Assembly (NCBI RefSeq): GCF_036182465.1
Contig: NZ_CP108081.1
Coordinates: 8,928,001-8,992,000 of the forward strand
Length of the DNA: 64,000 nt
DNA from: Streptomyces sp. NBC_00258
GTDB taxonomy: Bacteria; Actinomycetota; Actinomycetes; Streptomycetales; Streptomycetaceae
Reading direction: 5' to 3'
Below, one piece after another: positions 9,861 through 18,132 of this stretch (position 1 is the first letter of the stretch; each line of letters opens with the position of its first letter). A program made the translations under genes and the position numbers. The notes under the pieces were generated by a model, which saw nothing but the letters and a program-made list of their open reading frames with translations, did not search any database and was not told where the DNA came from.

Positions 9861-9882
9861 CCGACCCGATCTGCCCGGCGGC

Positions 9883-12174
9883 TCAGGCCACCGCGCTCAG
9901 CGTGTCCGCGAGCCGTCGGCGGGCCGACCGGGCCGCGGGCAGGGCGGCGAGCGCGGCGGCACCGAGCACGGCCGCCGTGCCGAGGAGCAGCAGGAGCCCG
10001 GGGGAGGGCCCCCGGGCGATCCCGGCGCCGATGCCGCTCGACCTGCCCTGTGCGTCGATCAGCCAGTGGGCGAGCGGCACCCCCAGCGCCGTACCGACGA
10101 GGACCGCACCGAGCGCCGTGCACCCCGTGGCCGTCACCGTGATCGCGGTGATCTGCCGCGGGGTCAGCCCGATCGCCTTGAGCGCCAGCAGGTCCCGCTC
10201 GCCCTCGCGCACCGTGCCGCCGATCGCCGTGAGCAGCTCGATGAGGCCGATCAGGGCCAGCACGGCGATCAGCCCCACGACGACTCCGCGCAGCGGCGAG
10301 AGCCCGTCGGCCGGGTTCGGCACGGCGTGCACACTGATGTCTCCGTGCGCGGCCTCGGTCAGGTCCGCGGCCACCCGCTGCGGGTCGGCGCCGGGGCGCA
10401 GCTGAAGCTGGTAGAGGGCAGGACCGAGCCCCGGGTCGTTCTCCCGGAGGGTGTCGAGCGAGGTGGAGATGACCCGGCCGCCGTTCTCCGGCTCGATGCT
10501 GCGCCCGACGATGTGCAGGATCTGCGGCTGCGCGCCCACCGTCATCCGCACCCAGTCCCCGACGCGCACGTCCAGCAGGTCGAGCAGACCCTGACCGGCC
10601 ACCGCCTCGTCGGGGCCGCGCGCGGGGCGTCCCTCCGCCAGCGAGAACGGGTACGGATCCTCGTGCGTGCCGAGCCCGCGCAGGGCGATCGTGCCCGTCT
10701 GGCCGGGGACCAGGGCGGCCACCTCGACGCCCGGGTGGACGGCTTCGACCTGCGGGTTCCGGGTCAGCAGGGCGCGTACGTCCGGATCGGTCAGGGTCTC
10801 GTCGGCCCGCACGGTGAGCGCGGCCGCGAGACCGATCTCGTCGGGCCTGCTCTGGAAGCGGTCGATGGTGGTCCAGGCGCTCATGGCCACGACGATCAGC
10901 AGCAGCGGCAGCGCCAGCCGGGCGAGGGTGGCCAGCGAGCGGGGCCGGCGCGAGAACGCCTTGTGCCAGCCCAGGACCAGCGCGGACGGCAGCCGCAGCC
11001 CGAGCGCCCCGCGCGCCGGGCCCGACAGCCGGCCGCCGAGCGGTGCCGCGGCCCGCAGCCCCGGAACCGGAGGCACCTGCCCGGCCCGCCAGGCAGCGAG
11101 CCCGGTCGTCGCGGCGATGAACAGCACCGCGGCCACGGGCACGGCGAGCAGTGCCGCCGTATGCCCCGGCAGTCCCTGCCACACGCCGACCGCATCGCCG
11201 AGACGCCCCGGGACCCGGCTGCCCAGGGCCTGGATGAGGACGGTGGCGAGCACGGCGCCGAGGAGCGCGAACGCCACATGCTGCAGCAGGAAGATCCGCA
11301 CCACCTGGCCCGGGGTGAAGCCGATCGCCTTCAGGACCGAGATGTCCCGCAGATGGCCGCGGATACGGGTGCCGATCGCCCCGTGCACGGCGAGCGCGGC
11401 GGCGACCAGGGCGCCAAGACCGAACAGGCCGAGAACTTGGCCCAGCAGCCGGTTGCCGCCCTGGGCCTCCGACCGTGCCTGCTGCCAGTGCGAGACGTCG
11501 GTGACCGCTCCCGCACCGAGCAGGGTGACGGCACGCTGGACGGCGTACTCCGTGTCGTCGGCATCGGTCAGCCGCAGGCCGGTCACCTGGCCGCCGCGCC
11601 CGTCCGTGTGCCGTACGGCGGAGGGCAGGGCCCACACGAGGCCCGACCGCTCCCCGGGGCTGTAGCGGGGTTCGGCGCTGTCGGCGACCCCGAGGACGGT
11701 CAGGGTCCGCGCGGTGCCGGGCACGGTGAGGGTGTCCCCGGGCTCGGCCCACAGCGCCCGGGCGAGGCTGCTCTCCAGCACCACACCGTCCGGCGCGGCG
11801 GGGTCGAGCCAGCGGCCGGAGGCGAGCAGCGGACGGCCGGTCGCGGGCCGGCCGACGATGCCGCGCAGCTCGACGGAGGCCCGGGTGCCGCGCGACTCGA
11901 CGGTGGCCGCGGCGGTGGGGTACGGGCCCGCGACGGACGTGACGCCGTCCACCTCGGCGAGTTCGCGCGCGTCGGCCGACGGGCCGGTGTGGATCCAGAC
12001 GTGCGCGCCCTGCGACTGGGTGAAGACCCGCTGCCAGGGGTTGGTGGCGTACCCGAAGAGCGCCGCGGCCAGCAGGAGAGAGGCGACGATCCCGGCGGTG
12101 GCGAGCACGATGAACAGCGCCTCGCCGCGATGCGTGCGCAGATCGGCGTGCGCCCAGCGCAGGGTGGCCCGCAC
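9883..12174 (-). CDS. FtsX/MacB-type ABC transporter permease
   Basis: Membrane subunit of an ABC exporter of the mechanotransmission (MacB/LolCDE) kind. Of 763 residues, the N-terminal helix ALFIVLATAGIVASLLLAA is followed by a large extracytoplasmic domain. Then come three helices (about 250-275, 298-320, 345-367), a second helix-plus-domain unit beginning near 420, and three last helices (about 630, 680, 735). This duplicated FtsX arrangement is usual in actinobacterial single-chain permeases. It starts 5 nt after its ATPase gene and is the last gene of the padR-ATPase-permease operon. The substrate is unknown; related systems handle drugs, peptides or lipids. Confidence 0.92.
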   Translation of the reverse strand: MRATLRWAHADLRTHRGEALFIVLATAGIVASLLLAAALFGYATNPWQRVFTQSQGAHVWIHTGPSADARELAEVDGVTSVAGPYPTAAATVESRGTRASVELRGIVGRPATGRPLLASGRWLDPAAPDGVVLESSLARALWAEPGDTLTVPGTARTLTVLGVADSAEPRYSPGERSGLVWALPSAVRHTDGRGGQVTGLRLTDADDTEYAVQRAVTLLGAGAVTDVSHWQQARSEAQGGNRLLGQVLGLFGLGALVAAALAVHGAIGTRIRGHLRDISVLKAIGFTPGQVVRIFLLQHVAFALLGAVLATVLIQALGSRVPGRLGDAVGVWQGLPGHTAALLAVPVAAVLFIAATTGLAAWRAGQVPPVPGLRAAAPLGGRLSGPARGALGLRLPSALVLGWHKAFSRRPRSLATLARLALPLLLIVVAMSAWTTIDRFQSRPDEIGLAAALTVRADETLTDPDVRALLTRNPQVEAVHPGVEVAALVPGQTGTIALRGLGTHEDPYPFSLAEGRPARGPDEAVAGQGLLDLLDVRVGDWVRMTVGAQPQILHIVGRSIEPENGGRVISTSLDTLRENDPGLGPALYQLQLRPGADPQRVAADLTEAAHGDISVHAVPNPADGLSPLRGVVVGLIAVLALIGLIELLTAIGGTVREGERDLLALKAIGLTPRQITAITVTATGCTALGAVLVGTALGVPLAHWLIDAQGRSSGIGAGIARGPSPGLLLLLGTAAVLGAAALAALPAARSARRRLADTLSAVA

Positions 12175-12179
12175 GGCGC

Positions 12180-12950
12180 TCAGTCCCTCAGTTCCAGCAC
12201 GCCGGATATCCCCTTGCCGCGCGTGGGCGCGGTGCCGAGTTCCGCGTCGTCGGCGATGCGGCCGTCGAAGAAGCTGATCACCCGGTCCGCGGCGCTCGCG
12301 AGCCGTGCGTCATGGGTGACCAGCACGATGGTCTGGCCGCGCTCGTGGAAGCGGGACAGCAGCCGGGTCACCTCGCGGGTGCCCTTGCTGTCGAGGCTGC
12401 CCGCGGGCTCGTCGGCCAGCAGCAGGGGCGGGTGGTTGACCAGGGCACGGGCCAGCGCGACACGCTGCTGCTCGCCGCCGGACAGCTCGCCCGGCATGCT
12501 GCGCTCCTTGCCCTCCAGGCCCAGCTCGGCGAGGAGCTGCTCGCGCTCGGCGCGGGCCTGCCTGGGGGAGAGGCCGGCGAGCAGGGCCGGCAGCTCGACG
12601 TTGTCGGCGACCGAAAGGTTCGAGACCAGGTTGAAGAACTGGAAGACGATGCCGATGCGACGCCGGCGCTCGACCGCCCAGCGGGCCTCGCTGTACGCGT
12701 CCGTGCACGCGCCGTCCAGCCAGATGCTGCCGGAGTCCGGTCGCTGGAGCCCGCCGAGCAGATGCAGCAGCGTCGACTTCCCGGCGCCCGAGGGACCCGT
12801 GACGGCGACGAACTCACCCTGCCGTACGGCGAGGTCCACGCCTCGCACGGCATGCGCGGGGGCGCCCTCGCCGTAGTGGGTCTTGACCAGGCCCTCGGCA
12901 CGCAGCAGGGGAGAGCCCTCGGCGCGCGACGAAGGAGCGGTGCGGCTCAC
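12180..12950 (-). CDS. ABC transporter ATP-binding protein, MacB/LolD type
   Basis: Energises the permease encoded immediately downstream. The 256 residues contain Walker A (TGPSGAGKSTLLH), Q-loop FQFFNLVSNLSV, the LSGGEQQRVALARALV signature, Walker B LLLADEPAGSLD and the switch His in VLVTHD. The sequence FNLVSNLSVADNVELP is typical for this subfamily. Its start overlaps the padR stop by 4 nt (ATGA), so regulator and pump are translationally coupled. Confidence 0.95.
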   Translation of the reverse strand: MSRTAPSSRAEGSPLLRAEGLVKTHYGEGAPAHAVRGVDLAVRQGEFVAVTGPSGAGKSTLLHLLGGLQRPDSGSIWLDGACTDAYSEARWAVERRRRIGIVFQFFNLVSNLSVADNVELPALLAGLSPRQARAEREQLLAELGLEGKERSMPGELSGGEQQRVALARALVNHPPLLLADEPAGSLDSKGTREVTRLLSRFHERGQTIVLVTHDARLASAADRVISFFDGRIADDAELGTAPTRGKGISGVLELRD

Positions 12951-13462
12951 TCCAGCTCCTCCAATTCCTCCTGGCAGCGTTCCAGCCAGTCGAGGTCGGC
13001 CTGCAGATGCAGCATGGCGCCCTCTATGAGCAGCTGGGAGATGCGGTTGTCCCGGCTCTCGGTGGCGGCGAGTTTCGACAGACTGCGCATGGTGTTCAGG
13101 TACTCGCGCCGTTGTTTGTTGATCAGGGTGATCTGGTCGGCGAGTCCGGTCTGCGGCGCGAGCGCGAGCTTCATGAAGAACTCGTCCCGCACGCGCGGCT
13201 CGTCCGCCGTCTCCTCGTACCAGGCGCGCAGCGCCTCACGCCCGGCTTCGGTGAGGTGGTAGATCTTCTTGTTGGGCCGGCTCGACTGCTCGACTTCCTC
13301 GCCCTCGATCAGTCCCGACTTCTCGAGGCGGCCGAGCGTCACATAGATCTGGCCGACGTTCGGCTGAGGGTACGCGGAGCCCAGCAGTTGCTCAAGGTCC
13401 TGCTTGAGCTCGTATCCGTGGGCCGGGCCGCGCGCCAGCAGGGCCAGGAGGGGCAGCCGCAC
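12947..13462 (-). CDS. PadR-family transcriptional regulator
   Basis: Winged-helix repressor expected to control the ABC exporter it is co-transcribed with. The 171 residues begin with LLALLARGPAHGYELKQDLE, the PadR start, followed by the wing region KKIYHLTEAGREALRAW and a C-terminal dimerisation helix set (PadR_C type). It is first in a three-gene operon. A 15-bp palindrome about 90 nt upstream, in the divergent gap to the solute-binding-protein gene, is a candidate operator. Confidence 0.93.
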   Translation of the reverse strand: MRLPLLALLARGPAHGYELKQDLEQLLGSAYPQPNVGQIYVTLGRLEKSGLIEGEEVEQSSRPNKKIYHLTEAGREALRAWYEETADEPRVRDEFFMKLALAPQTGLADQITLINKQRREYLNTMRSLSKLAATESRDNRISQLLIEGAMLHLQADLDWLERCQEELEELE

Positions 13463-13543
13463 CAGTGCTCTCCTCCGCCTTTTCTCTCGGTTCGCCTTCG
13501 GGGCGCTCCAGCCGGTGTTGAGGGGCCGATGTGCCGCAGGCCC

Positions 13544-13569
13544 TAGTATCGCCCATACCTAACAGGTAT
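13544..13569 (+). promoter_or_regulatory. -10 element with overlapping palindromic operator
   Basis: TAGTAT (13544-13549) is a good -10 hexamer for the plus-strand solute-binding-protein gene, with TTGAGG 20 nt upstream. The palindrome ATACCTAACAGGTAT (13555-13569) covers the expected transcription start, a classical repressor position. The core TACCTAACARGTA recurs in inverted orientation at 14932-14948. Confidence 0.5.
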
Positions 13570-13627
13570 ACATGGCCTCTGACTCCGGGCGAAGGTGCCC
13601 GGCAGCCGGAGTACCAAGGAGGAACCT

Positions 13628-14902
13628 ATGCGGTGGATACATGCCGCGGGTAGGGGACTCCTGGTCGCGGCGGTGGTTCTGACCGGTTACGTCGCCTCGG
13701 GCGCGCAGGCCGACGGAGCGCGCGGCGGCGGCCGGGGTCCGCTCACGCTGGCCACCGCGGGGGATCTCACCAGCTATCTGGGTCCGCTGCTCGACGGCTG
13801 GAACCGTACCCACCCCGGCGAGAAGGTCACCCTCGTCGAGCTCCCGGACTCCGCCGACGAGACCCATGCGCAGATGACCACCGACCTGCGCGGCGGCGAC
13901 CCGAGCCGCTTCGACGTCCTCAACATCGACGTCGCCTGGACCTCGGAGTTCGCCGCCGCCGGCTGGATCTCCCCGCTGTCCCGGGACCGCTTCCCGCTCG
14001 ACGGCTTCCTGCCGCAGGTCGAGGACACGGCGACGTACGACGGACGGCTGTACGCGGTCCCGTACGTCACCAACGCGGGACTGCTCCTCTACCGCAAGGA
14101 CATCCTCGACAAGGAGGGTCTGGCGCCTCCGCGCACCTGGGCCGAGCTGGAGAAACAGGCGAAGGCCATCGCGCCGAAGTACGGACTCGACGGTTACGCG
14201 GGCCAGTTCCTGCCCTACGAGGGCCTCACGGTGAACGCCGCCGAGGCGGTCTACTCGGCGGGCGGCACGATCCTCGGCGACGAGGGCGAGCGCGTCACCG
14301 TCGACTCGGCCGCGGCCCGTGAGGGCATCGGCTTCCTCGCCCGCGGCGTGCGTGACGGCTGGATCCCCGGGAAGGCGCTGACCTACAAGGAGGAGGAGTC
14401 CAAGCAGGCCTTCCAGGACGGCCGTCTCCTCTTCCTGCGCAACTGGCCGTACGCCTATGTCGGCGCCTCCGCCAAGGGCTCGGCGGTCGCCGGGAAGATC
14501 GGGGCGGTGCCGCTGCCCGGCCCCGTCGGGCCGGGGGCGAGTGTGCTCGGCGGCTCCAACCTCGCGGTCAGCGCGCACGCCCGCCACCCCGACTCCGCCG
14601 CGCGCCTCTTGACGTACCTGACGAGCGAACGGGTGCAGCGGCAGGTCCTCACCAAGGGCGCGCTGCCGCCCGTGCGGGCCGCGCTCTACCGGGACCCGGA
14701 GCTGATCCGGCGGTTCCCGTATCTGCCGACGCTCCGCGCGAGCGTCGCGGCGGCGGCGCCGCGACCCAAGAGCCCGCACTACGACCAGGTCAGCCTGGCC
14801 GTGCAGGCCGTGGTGCAGGACGCGATGACCGGGCGCCAGACGCCCGAGGCCGCGGTGCGGCGCCTCGCGCGCGAGCTGGCGGACATCTCCCGCCGGGGCT
14901 GA
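13628..14902 (+). CDS. Extracellular solute-binding protein, family 1 (sugar type), without lipobox
   Basis: Binds a sugar for ABC import. The start at MRWIHAAGRG follows AAGGAGG. The N-terminal hydrophobic stretch ends ASGAQADG, which looks like a signal peptidase I site. There is no lipobox cysteine, unlike most Gram-positive binding proteins. The mature part has the family features TLATAGDLTSYLGPLLDGW, DVLNIDVAWTSEFAAAGW and FLRNWPYAYVG, close to trehalose/maltose binders. At 424 residues the length is normal. It precedes the GH13 alpha-glucosidase and the second binding protein plus permeases, so it may serve the same uptake system. Secreted free or anchored by an uncleaved helix are both possible. 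Confidence 0.88.
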   Translation: MRWIHAAGRGLLVAAVVLTGYVASGAQADGARGGGRGPLTLATAGDLTSYLGPLLDGWNRTHPGEKVTLVELPDSADETHAQMTTDLRGGDPSRFDVLNIDVAWTSEFAAAGWISPLSRDRFPLDGFLPQVEDTATYDGRLYAVPYVTNAGLLLYRKDILDKEGLAPPRTWAELEKQAKAIAPKYGLDGYAGQFLPYEGLTVNAAEAVYSAGGTILGDEGERVTVDSAAAREGIGFLARGVRDGWIPGKALTYKEEESKQAFQDGRLLFLRNWPYAYVGASAKGSAVAGKIGAVPLPGPVGPGASVLGGSNLAVSAHARHPDSAARLLTYLTSERVQRQVLTKGALPPVRAALYRDPELIRRFPYLPTLRASVAAAAPRPKSPHYDQVSLAVQAVVQDAMTGRQTPEAAVRRLARELADISRRG

Positions 14903-14931
14903 GCCTCCTTCCGACTGCTCGACGGATCCTA

Positions 14932-14948
14932 GTTACTTGTTAGGTAAC
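14932..14948. promoter_or_regulatory. Second copy of the TACCTAACARGTA palindrome
   Basis: GTTACTTGTTAGGTAAC; its reverse complement shares TACCTAACA-R-GTA with the site at 13555-13569. It lies between the solute-binding-protein and GH13 genes. Confidence 0.45.
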
Positions 14949-14973
14949 GCGCGCATCTCGTCTTCGGCCTCAG

Positions 14974-14989
14974 TGGATAGAAATATCCA
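14974..14989. promoter_or_regulatory. AT-rich palindrome upstream of the GH13 gene
   Basis: TGGATAGAAATATCCA has 6-bp arms around GAAA and sits in an unusually AT-rich patch (about 14974-15000), 41 nt upstream of the TTGACA of the GH13 promoter. Candidate operator or activator site. Confidence 0.4.
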
Positions 14990-15029
14990 TATATAAAATC
15001 CCAACTTCTCGGGACTCTCCGCCGACTCG

Positions 15030-15060
15030 TTGACACCTGCGCGACACGGCTACTTAACAT
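15030..15060 (+). promoter_or_regulatory. Putative promoter of the alpha-glucosidase gene
   Basis: A perfect TTGACA -35 (15030-15035) with TAACAT at 19 nt (15055-15060), or TTAACA at 18 nt, as the -10. Confidence 0.45.
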
Positions 15061-15098
15061 GCATGCATAACCGGAGGCACGCACAGACAGGTCAACGG

Positions 15099-16736
15099 GT
15101 GACGATCGACATGCACCGCTGGTGGCGCGACGCAGTGATCTACCAGGTCTACGTCCGGAGTTTTCTGGACAGCACCGGCGACGGCATCGGCGATCTCGCC
15201 GGGGTCAGGGCCGGACTGCCGTATCTGAAGAAGCTGGGCGTCGACGGCGTCTGGCTGAGCCCCTTCTACCCCTCGCCGCAGCACGACCACGGCTACGACG
15301 TGGCCGACTACTGCGACGTCGACCCGGTCTTCGGCGACCTCGGCGAGTTCGACCTGCTGATGACGGACGCCCGGCGGCTCGGCATCAAGGTGCTCCTGGA
15401 CATCGTCCCGAACCACTGCTCGGAGGAGCACCCGTGGTTCCGGGAGGCGATGGTCGCGGCACCGGGCAGCGAGGCCCGCGCCCGCTTCCACTTCGCCGAC
15501 GGCCGGGGCACGGACGGCTCCCAGCCGCCCAACAACTGGCACTCCATGTTCGGCGGCCCCGCCTGGAGCCGGGTCACCGAGCAGGACGGCGCCCCCGGCC
15601 AGTGGTACCTGCACATGTTCACGCCCGAGCAGCCCGACCTGAACTGGCGCAACCCCGAGGTCGGCGCCCACTTCGACCACGCCCTGCGCTTCTGGCTCGA
15701 CCGGGGCGTCGACGGCTTCCGCATCGACGTCGCCGCCGGCCTCTACAAGCACCCCGAACTGCCGGACTCGCCCGACCCGGAGGCCGACGCCCGCACCCGC
15801 GACTCGGTCAATCCGCTCGCCTGGAACCAGCCCGAGGTGCACGACGTCTGGCGGCACTGGCGGTCGGTGTGCGAGGAGTACACCGCCCGGGACGGCCAGG
15901 AGCGGCTGCTCGTCGGCGAGGTCTCCGTGCCGACCGCCCGCGAACACGCCCTGTACGTACGCCACGACGAGCTGCACCAGGCCTTCTTCTTCGACCTGCT
16001 CAGCGCGCCCTGGAACGCGGACGCCTTCCGCAAGGTCATCTCCGACGCCATGCAGGACATCGCGGGCACCGGCTCGACGGTCACCTGGGTCCTCAACAAC
16101 CACGACCAGGTCCGCACGGTCACCCGCTACGGCGAACTGGGCACCGAGGGCAGCGGCCTGGGCGCCGCCCGTGCCCGCGCCGCCGCCCTGCTGATGCTGG
16201 CCCTGCCCGGAGCCGCGTACATCTACCAGGGCGAGGAACTCGGGCTGCCCGAGGTCGTCGATCTGCCCGACGACGTGCTCACCGACCCGATCTTCCGCCG
16301 GACCGGCAGCCGCGCCCGGATCCGCGACGGCTGCCGGGTGCCGCTGCCGTGGTCGGGACACGCCTCGCCGTTCGGCTTCACCTCCGGCGCCGAGAGCGCC
16401 AAGCCGTGGCTGCCGCAGCCCGCCTACTTCGCCGAGTACGCCACCGACCGCGCCCTCGCCGACACCCACTCCTTCTGGCACCTCTACCGGGACGGACTCC
16501 AACTGCGGGCCGGACTGCCCCAGTTGGGTGAGGGCGCGCTGCGCTGGCTGGACACCCAGCCCGGCGTCCTCGCCTTCGTCCGCGGCGACGGCCTGGTGTG
16601 CGCCGTCAACTTCGGTACGGCGCCGACACCCGCGCCGGTCTCCGGCACCCCCCTGCTGTCCAGCGGCCCCTGCGCGCCCGGTGTCCTGCCCGGCTCGACG
16701 GCCGCCTGGTGGATCAGCGACTGCACCAACCCCTGA
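15099..16736 (+). CDS. GH13 alpha-glucosidase
   Basis: Cytoplasmic alpha-glucosidase cleaving imported maltose-type or isomaltose-type oligosaccharides. All four GH13 regions are present: DIVPNHCSEE (I), GFRIDVAAGLYK with the nucleophile Asp (II), LVGEVSV with the acid Glu (III) and VLNNHDQ with the transition-state Asp (IV). QPDLNWRNPEV is the QPDLN box of the oligo-1,6-glucosidase/alpha-glucosidase group. There is no signal peptide. The GTG start (MTIDMHRWWRDAV) is chosen as closest to the homologous N-terminus; ATG at 15111 is an alternative. It lies 71 nt before the lipoprotein binding-protein gene and is likely in one regulon with the uptake genes. Confidence 0.93.
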   Translation: MTIDMHRWWRDAVIYQVYVRSFLDSTGDGIGDLAGVRAGLPYLKKLGVDGVWLSPFYPSPQHDHGYDVADYCDVDPVFGDLGEFDLLMTDARRLGIKVLLDIVPNHCSEEHPWFREAMVAAPGSEARARFHFADGRGTDGSQPPNNWHSMFGGPAWSRVTEQDGAPGQWYLHMFTPEQPDLNWRNPEVGAHFDHALRFWLDRGVDGFRIDVAAGLYKHPELPDSPDPEADARTRDSVNPLAWNQPEVHDVWRHWRSVCEEYTARDGQERLLVGEVSVPTAREHALYVRHDELHQAFFFDLLSAPWNADAFRKVISDAMQDIAGTGSTVTWVLNNHDQVRTVTRYGELGTEGSGLGAARARAAALLMLALPGAAYIYQGEELGLPEVVDLPDDVLTDPIFRRTGSRARIRDGCRVPLPWSGHASPFGFTSGAESAKPWLPQPAYFAEYATDRALADTHSFWHLYRDGLQLRAGLPQLGEGALRWLDTQPGVLAFVRGDGLVCAVNFGTAPTPAPVSGTPLLSSGPCAPGVLPGSTAAWWISDCTNP

Positions 16737-16807
16737 GCAGCCGACTCCTGCATCACCCAATTCGGCTGACTGCCCGTCAATTCCCCTGCCCTCGAAGGAC
16801 ATCAACG

Positions 16808-18127
16808 ATGATGCGACGACGTACGACCCTGCTCACGGGCTGCATAGCCCTGTCCCTCGGTGCCACGGCCTGCGGAGGCGGCCCCGTCTCGGCGGGCGGT
16901 GGCGACAAGCCGCTCAGCGGCCAGACGATCAACGTGGCCGGCGTATGGTCCGGCAGCGAGCAGAAGAACTTCCAGAAGGTCCTGGACGCGTTCACCGAGA
17001 AGACCGGCGCCAAGACCCAGTTCACCTCCACCGGTGACAACGTCTCGACGGTCGTCGGCAGCAAGATCGAGGGCGGCAACGCCCCCGACGTGGTGATGGT
17101 CCCGCAGGTCGGCGTGCTCCAGCAGTTCGCGAAGGAGGGCTGGCTCAAGCCGCTCTCCAAGACCGCCCAGAAGTCCGTCGGCAGCAACTACGCGAGCGTG
17201 TGGAAGAACTACGGCAGCGTCGACGGCACGCTGTACGGCCTCTACTTCAAGGCCGCCCACAAGTCGACCGTCTGGTACAGCCCCGACGCCCTCGACGAGG
17301 CGGGCGTCAAGACGCCGACGACGTACGACGCGATGCTGAAGGCCGGGCAGACCGTCTCGGAGTCGGGCCTCGCGGCCTTCTCCGTCGCCGGACAGGACGG
17401 CTGGACGCTCACCGACTGGTTCGAGAACGTCTACCTCTCGCAGGCAGGCCCCGAGAAGTACGACGCCCTGGCCGCCCACAGGATCAAGTGGACCGACCCG
17501 ACCGTGGTCGAGGCCCTCACCACCCTCGGCAAGCTCTTCAAGGACAAGGAGCTGATAGCCGGCGGCCAGAAGGGCGCGCTGAACACCGACTTCCCCGGCT
17601 CCGTCGAGAAGGTCTTCGGGCCCGAGCCCACGGCCGGCATGGTCTACGAGGGCGACTTCGTGGCCGGCGTCGCCAAGGACCAGTTCGGCAGGAAGATCGG
17701 CGAGGACGCGGACTTCTTCCCCTTCCCGGCGGTCGGCGACGGCCAGGCGCCCGTGGTCAGCGGCGGCGACGCGGCCGTCGTCCTCAAGGACGGCAAGAGC
17801 CAGAAGGCCGCCATGGAGTTCCTGGAGTACCTCGCGACCCCCGAGGCCTCCGCCGTGTGGGCCGAGGTCGGCGGCTTCCTCTCCCCGAACAAGAAGCTCG
17901 ACCTCGCCTCCTACGGCGACGACATCACCCGCGAGACCGCCAAGTCCCTGGTGGACGCCGGGGATTCGGTCCGCTTCGACATGTCGGACCAGGCCCCGGC
18001 CGCGTTCGGCGGCACCAAGGGCGCCGGCGAGTGGAAGCTCCTCCAGGACTTCCTGCGCGACCCGTCCGACCCGAAGGGGACCGCGGCCGAGCTGGAGAAG
18101 GCCGCCGCCAAGGCGTACCAGGACTGA
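16808..18127 (+). CDS. Alpha-glucoside-type ABC transporter substrate-binding lipoprotein (AglE-like)
   Basis: Lipid-anchored binding protein for oligosaccharide import. MMRRRTTLLTGCIALSLGATACGGG shows a basic start, hydrophobic core and a lipobox-like ATAC; an ATG one codon later is equally possible. AAGGA precedes by 8 nt. The mature region (VAGVWSGSEQKNFQKVLDAF, GNAPDVVMVPQVGVLQQFA, TDFPGSVEKVFGPEPTAGMV) is of the AglE kind. It has 439 residues. It is followed after 5 nt by the first permease, forming a binding protein-permease-permease operon. No ATPase gene is present; streptomycetes normally share MsiK among such importers. Confidence 0.93.
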   Translation: MMRRRTTLLTGCIALSLGATACGGGPVSAGGGDKPLSGQTINVAGVWSGSEQKNFQKVLDAFTEKTGAKTQFTSTGDNVSTVVGSKIEGGNAPDVVMVPQVGVLQQFAKEGWLKPLSKTAQKSVGSNYASVWKNYGSVDGTLYGLYFKAAHKSTVWYSPDALDEAGVKTPTTYDAMLKAGQTVSESGLAAFSVAGQDGWTLTDWFENVYLSQAGPEKYDALAAHRIKWTDPTVVEALTTLGKLFKDKELIAGGQKGALNTDFPGSVEKVFGPEPTAGMVYEGDFVAGVAKDQFGRKIGEDADFFPFPAVGDGQAPVVSGGDAAVVLKDGKSQKAAMEFLEYLATPEASAVWAEVGGFLSPNKKLDLASYGDDITRETAKSLVDAGDSVRFDMSDQAPAAFGGTKGAGEWKLLQDFLRDPSDPKGTAAELEKAAAKAYQD

Positions 18128-18132
18128 TCGCC

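Noticed and set aside
9703..12876. 1057-codon plus-strand frame opposite the ABC exporter operon
   Set aside because: Arg/Gly/Gln-rich shadow of the permease and ATPase genes, which have clear motifs.
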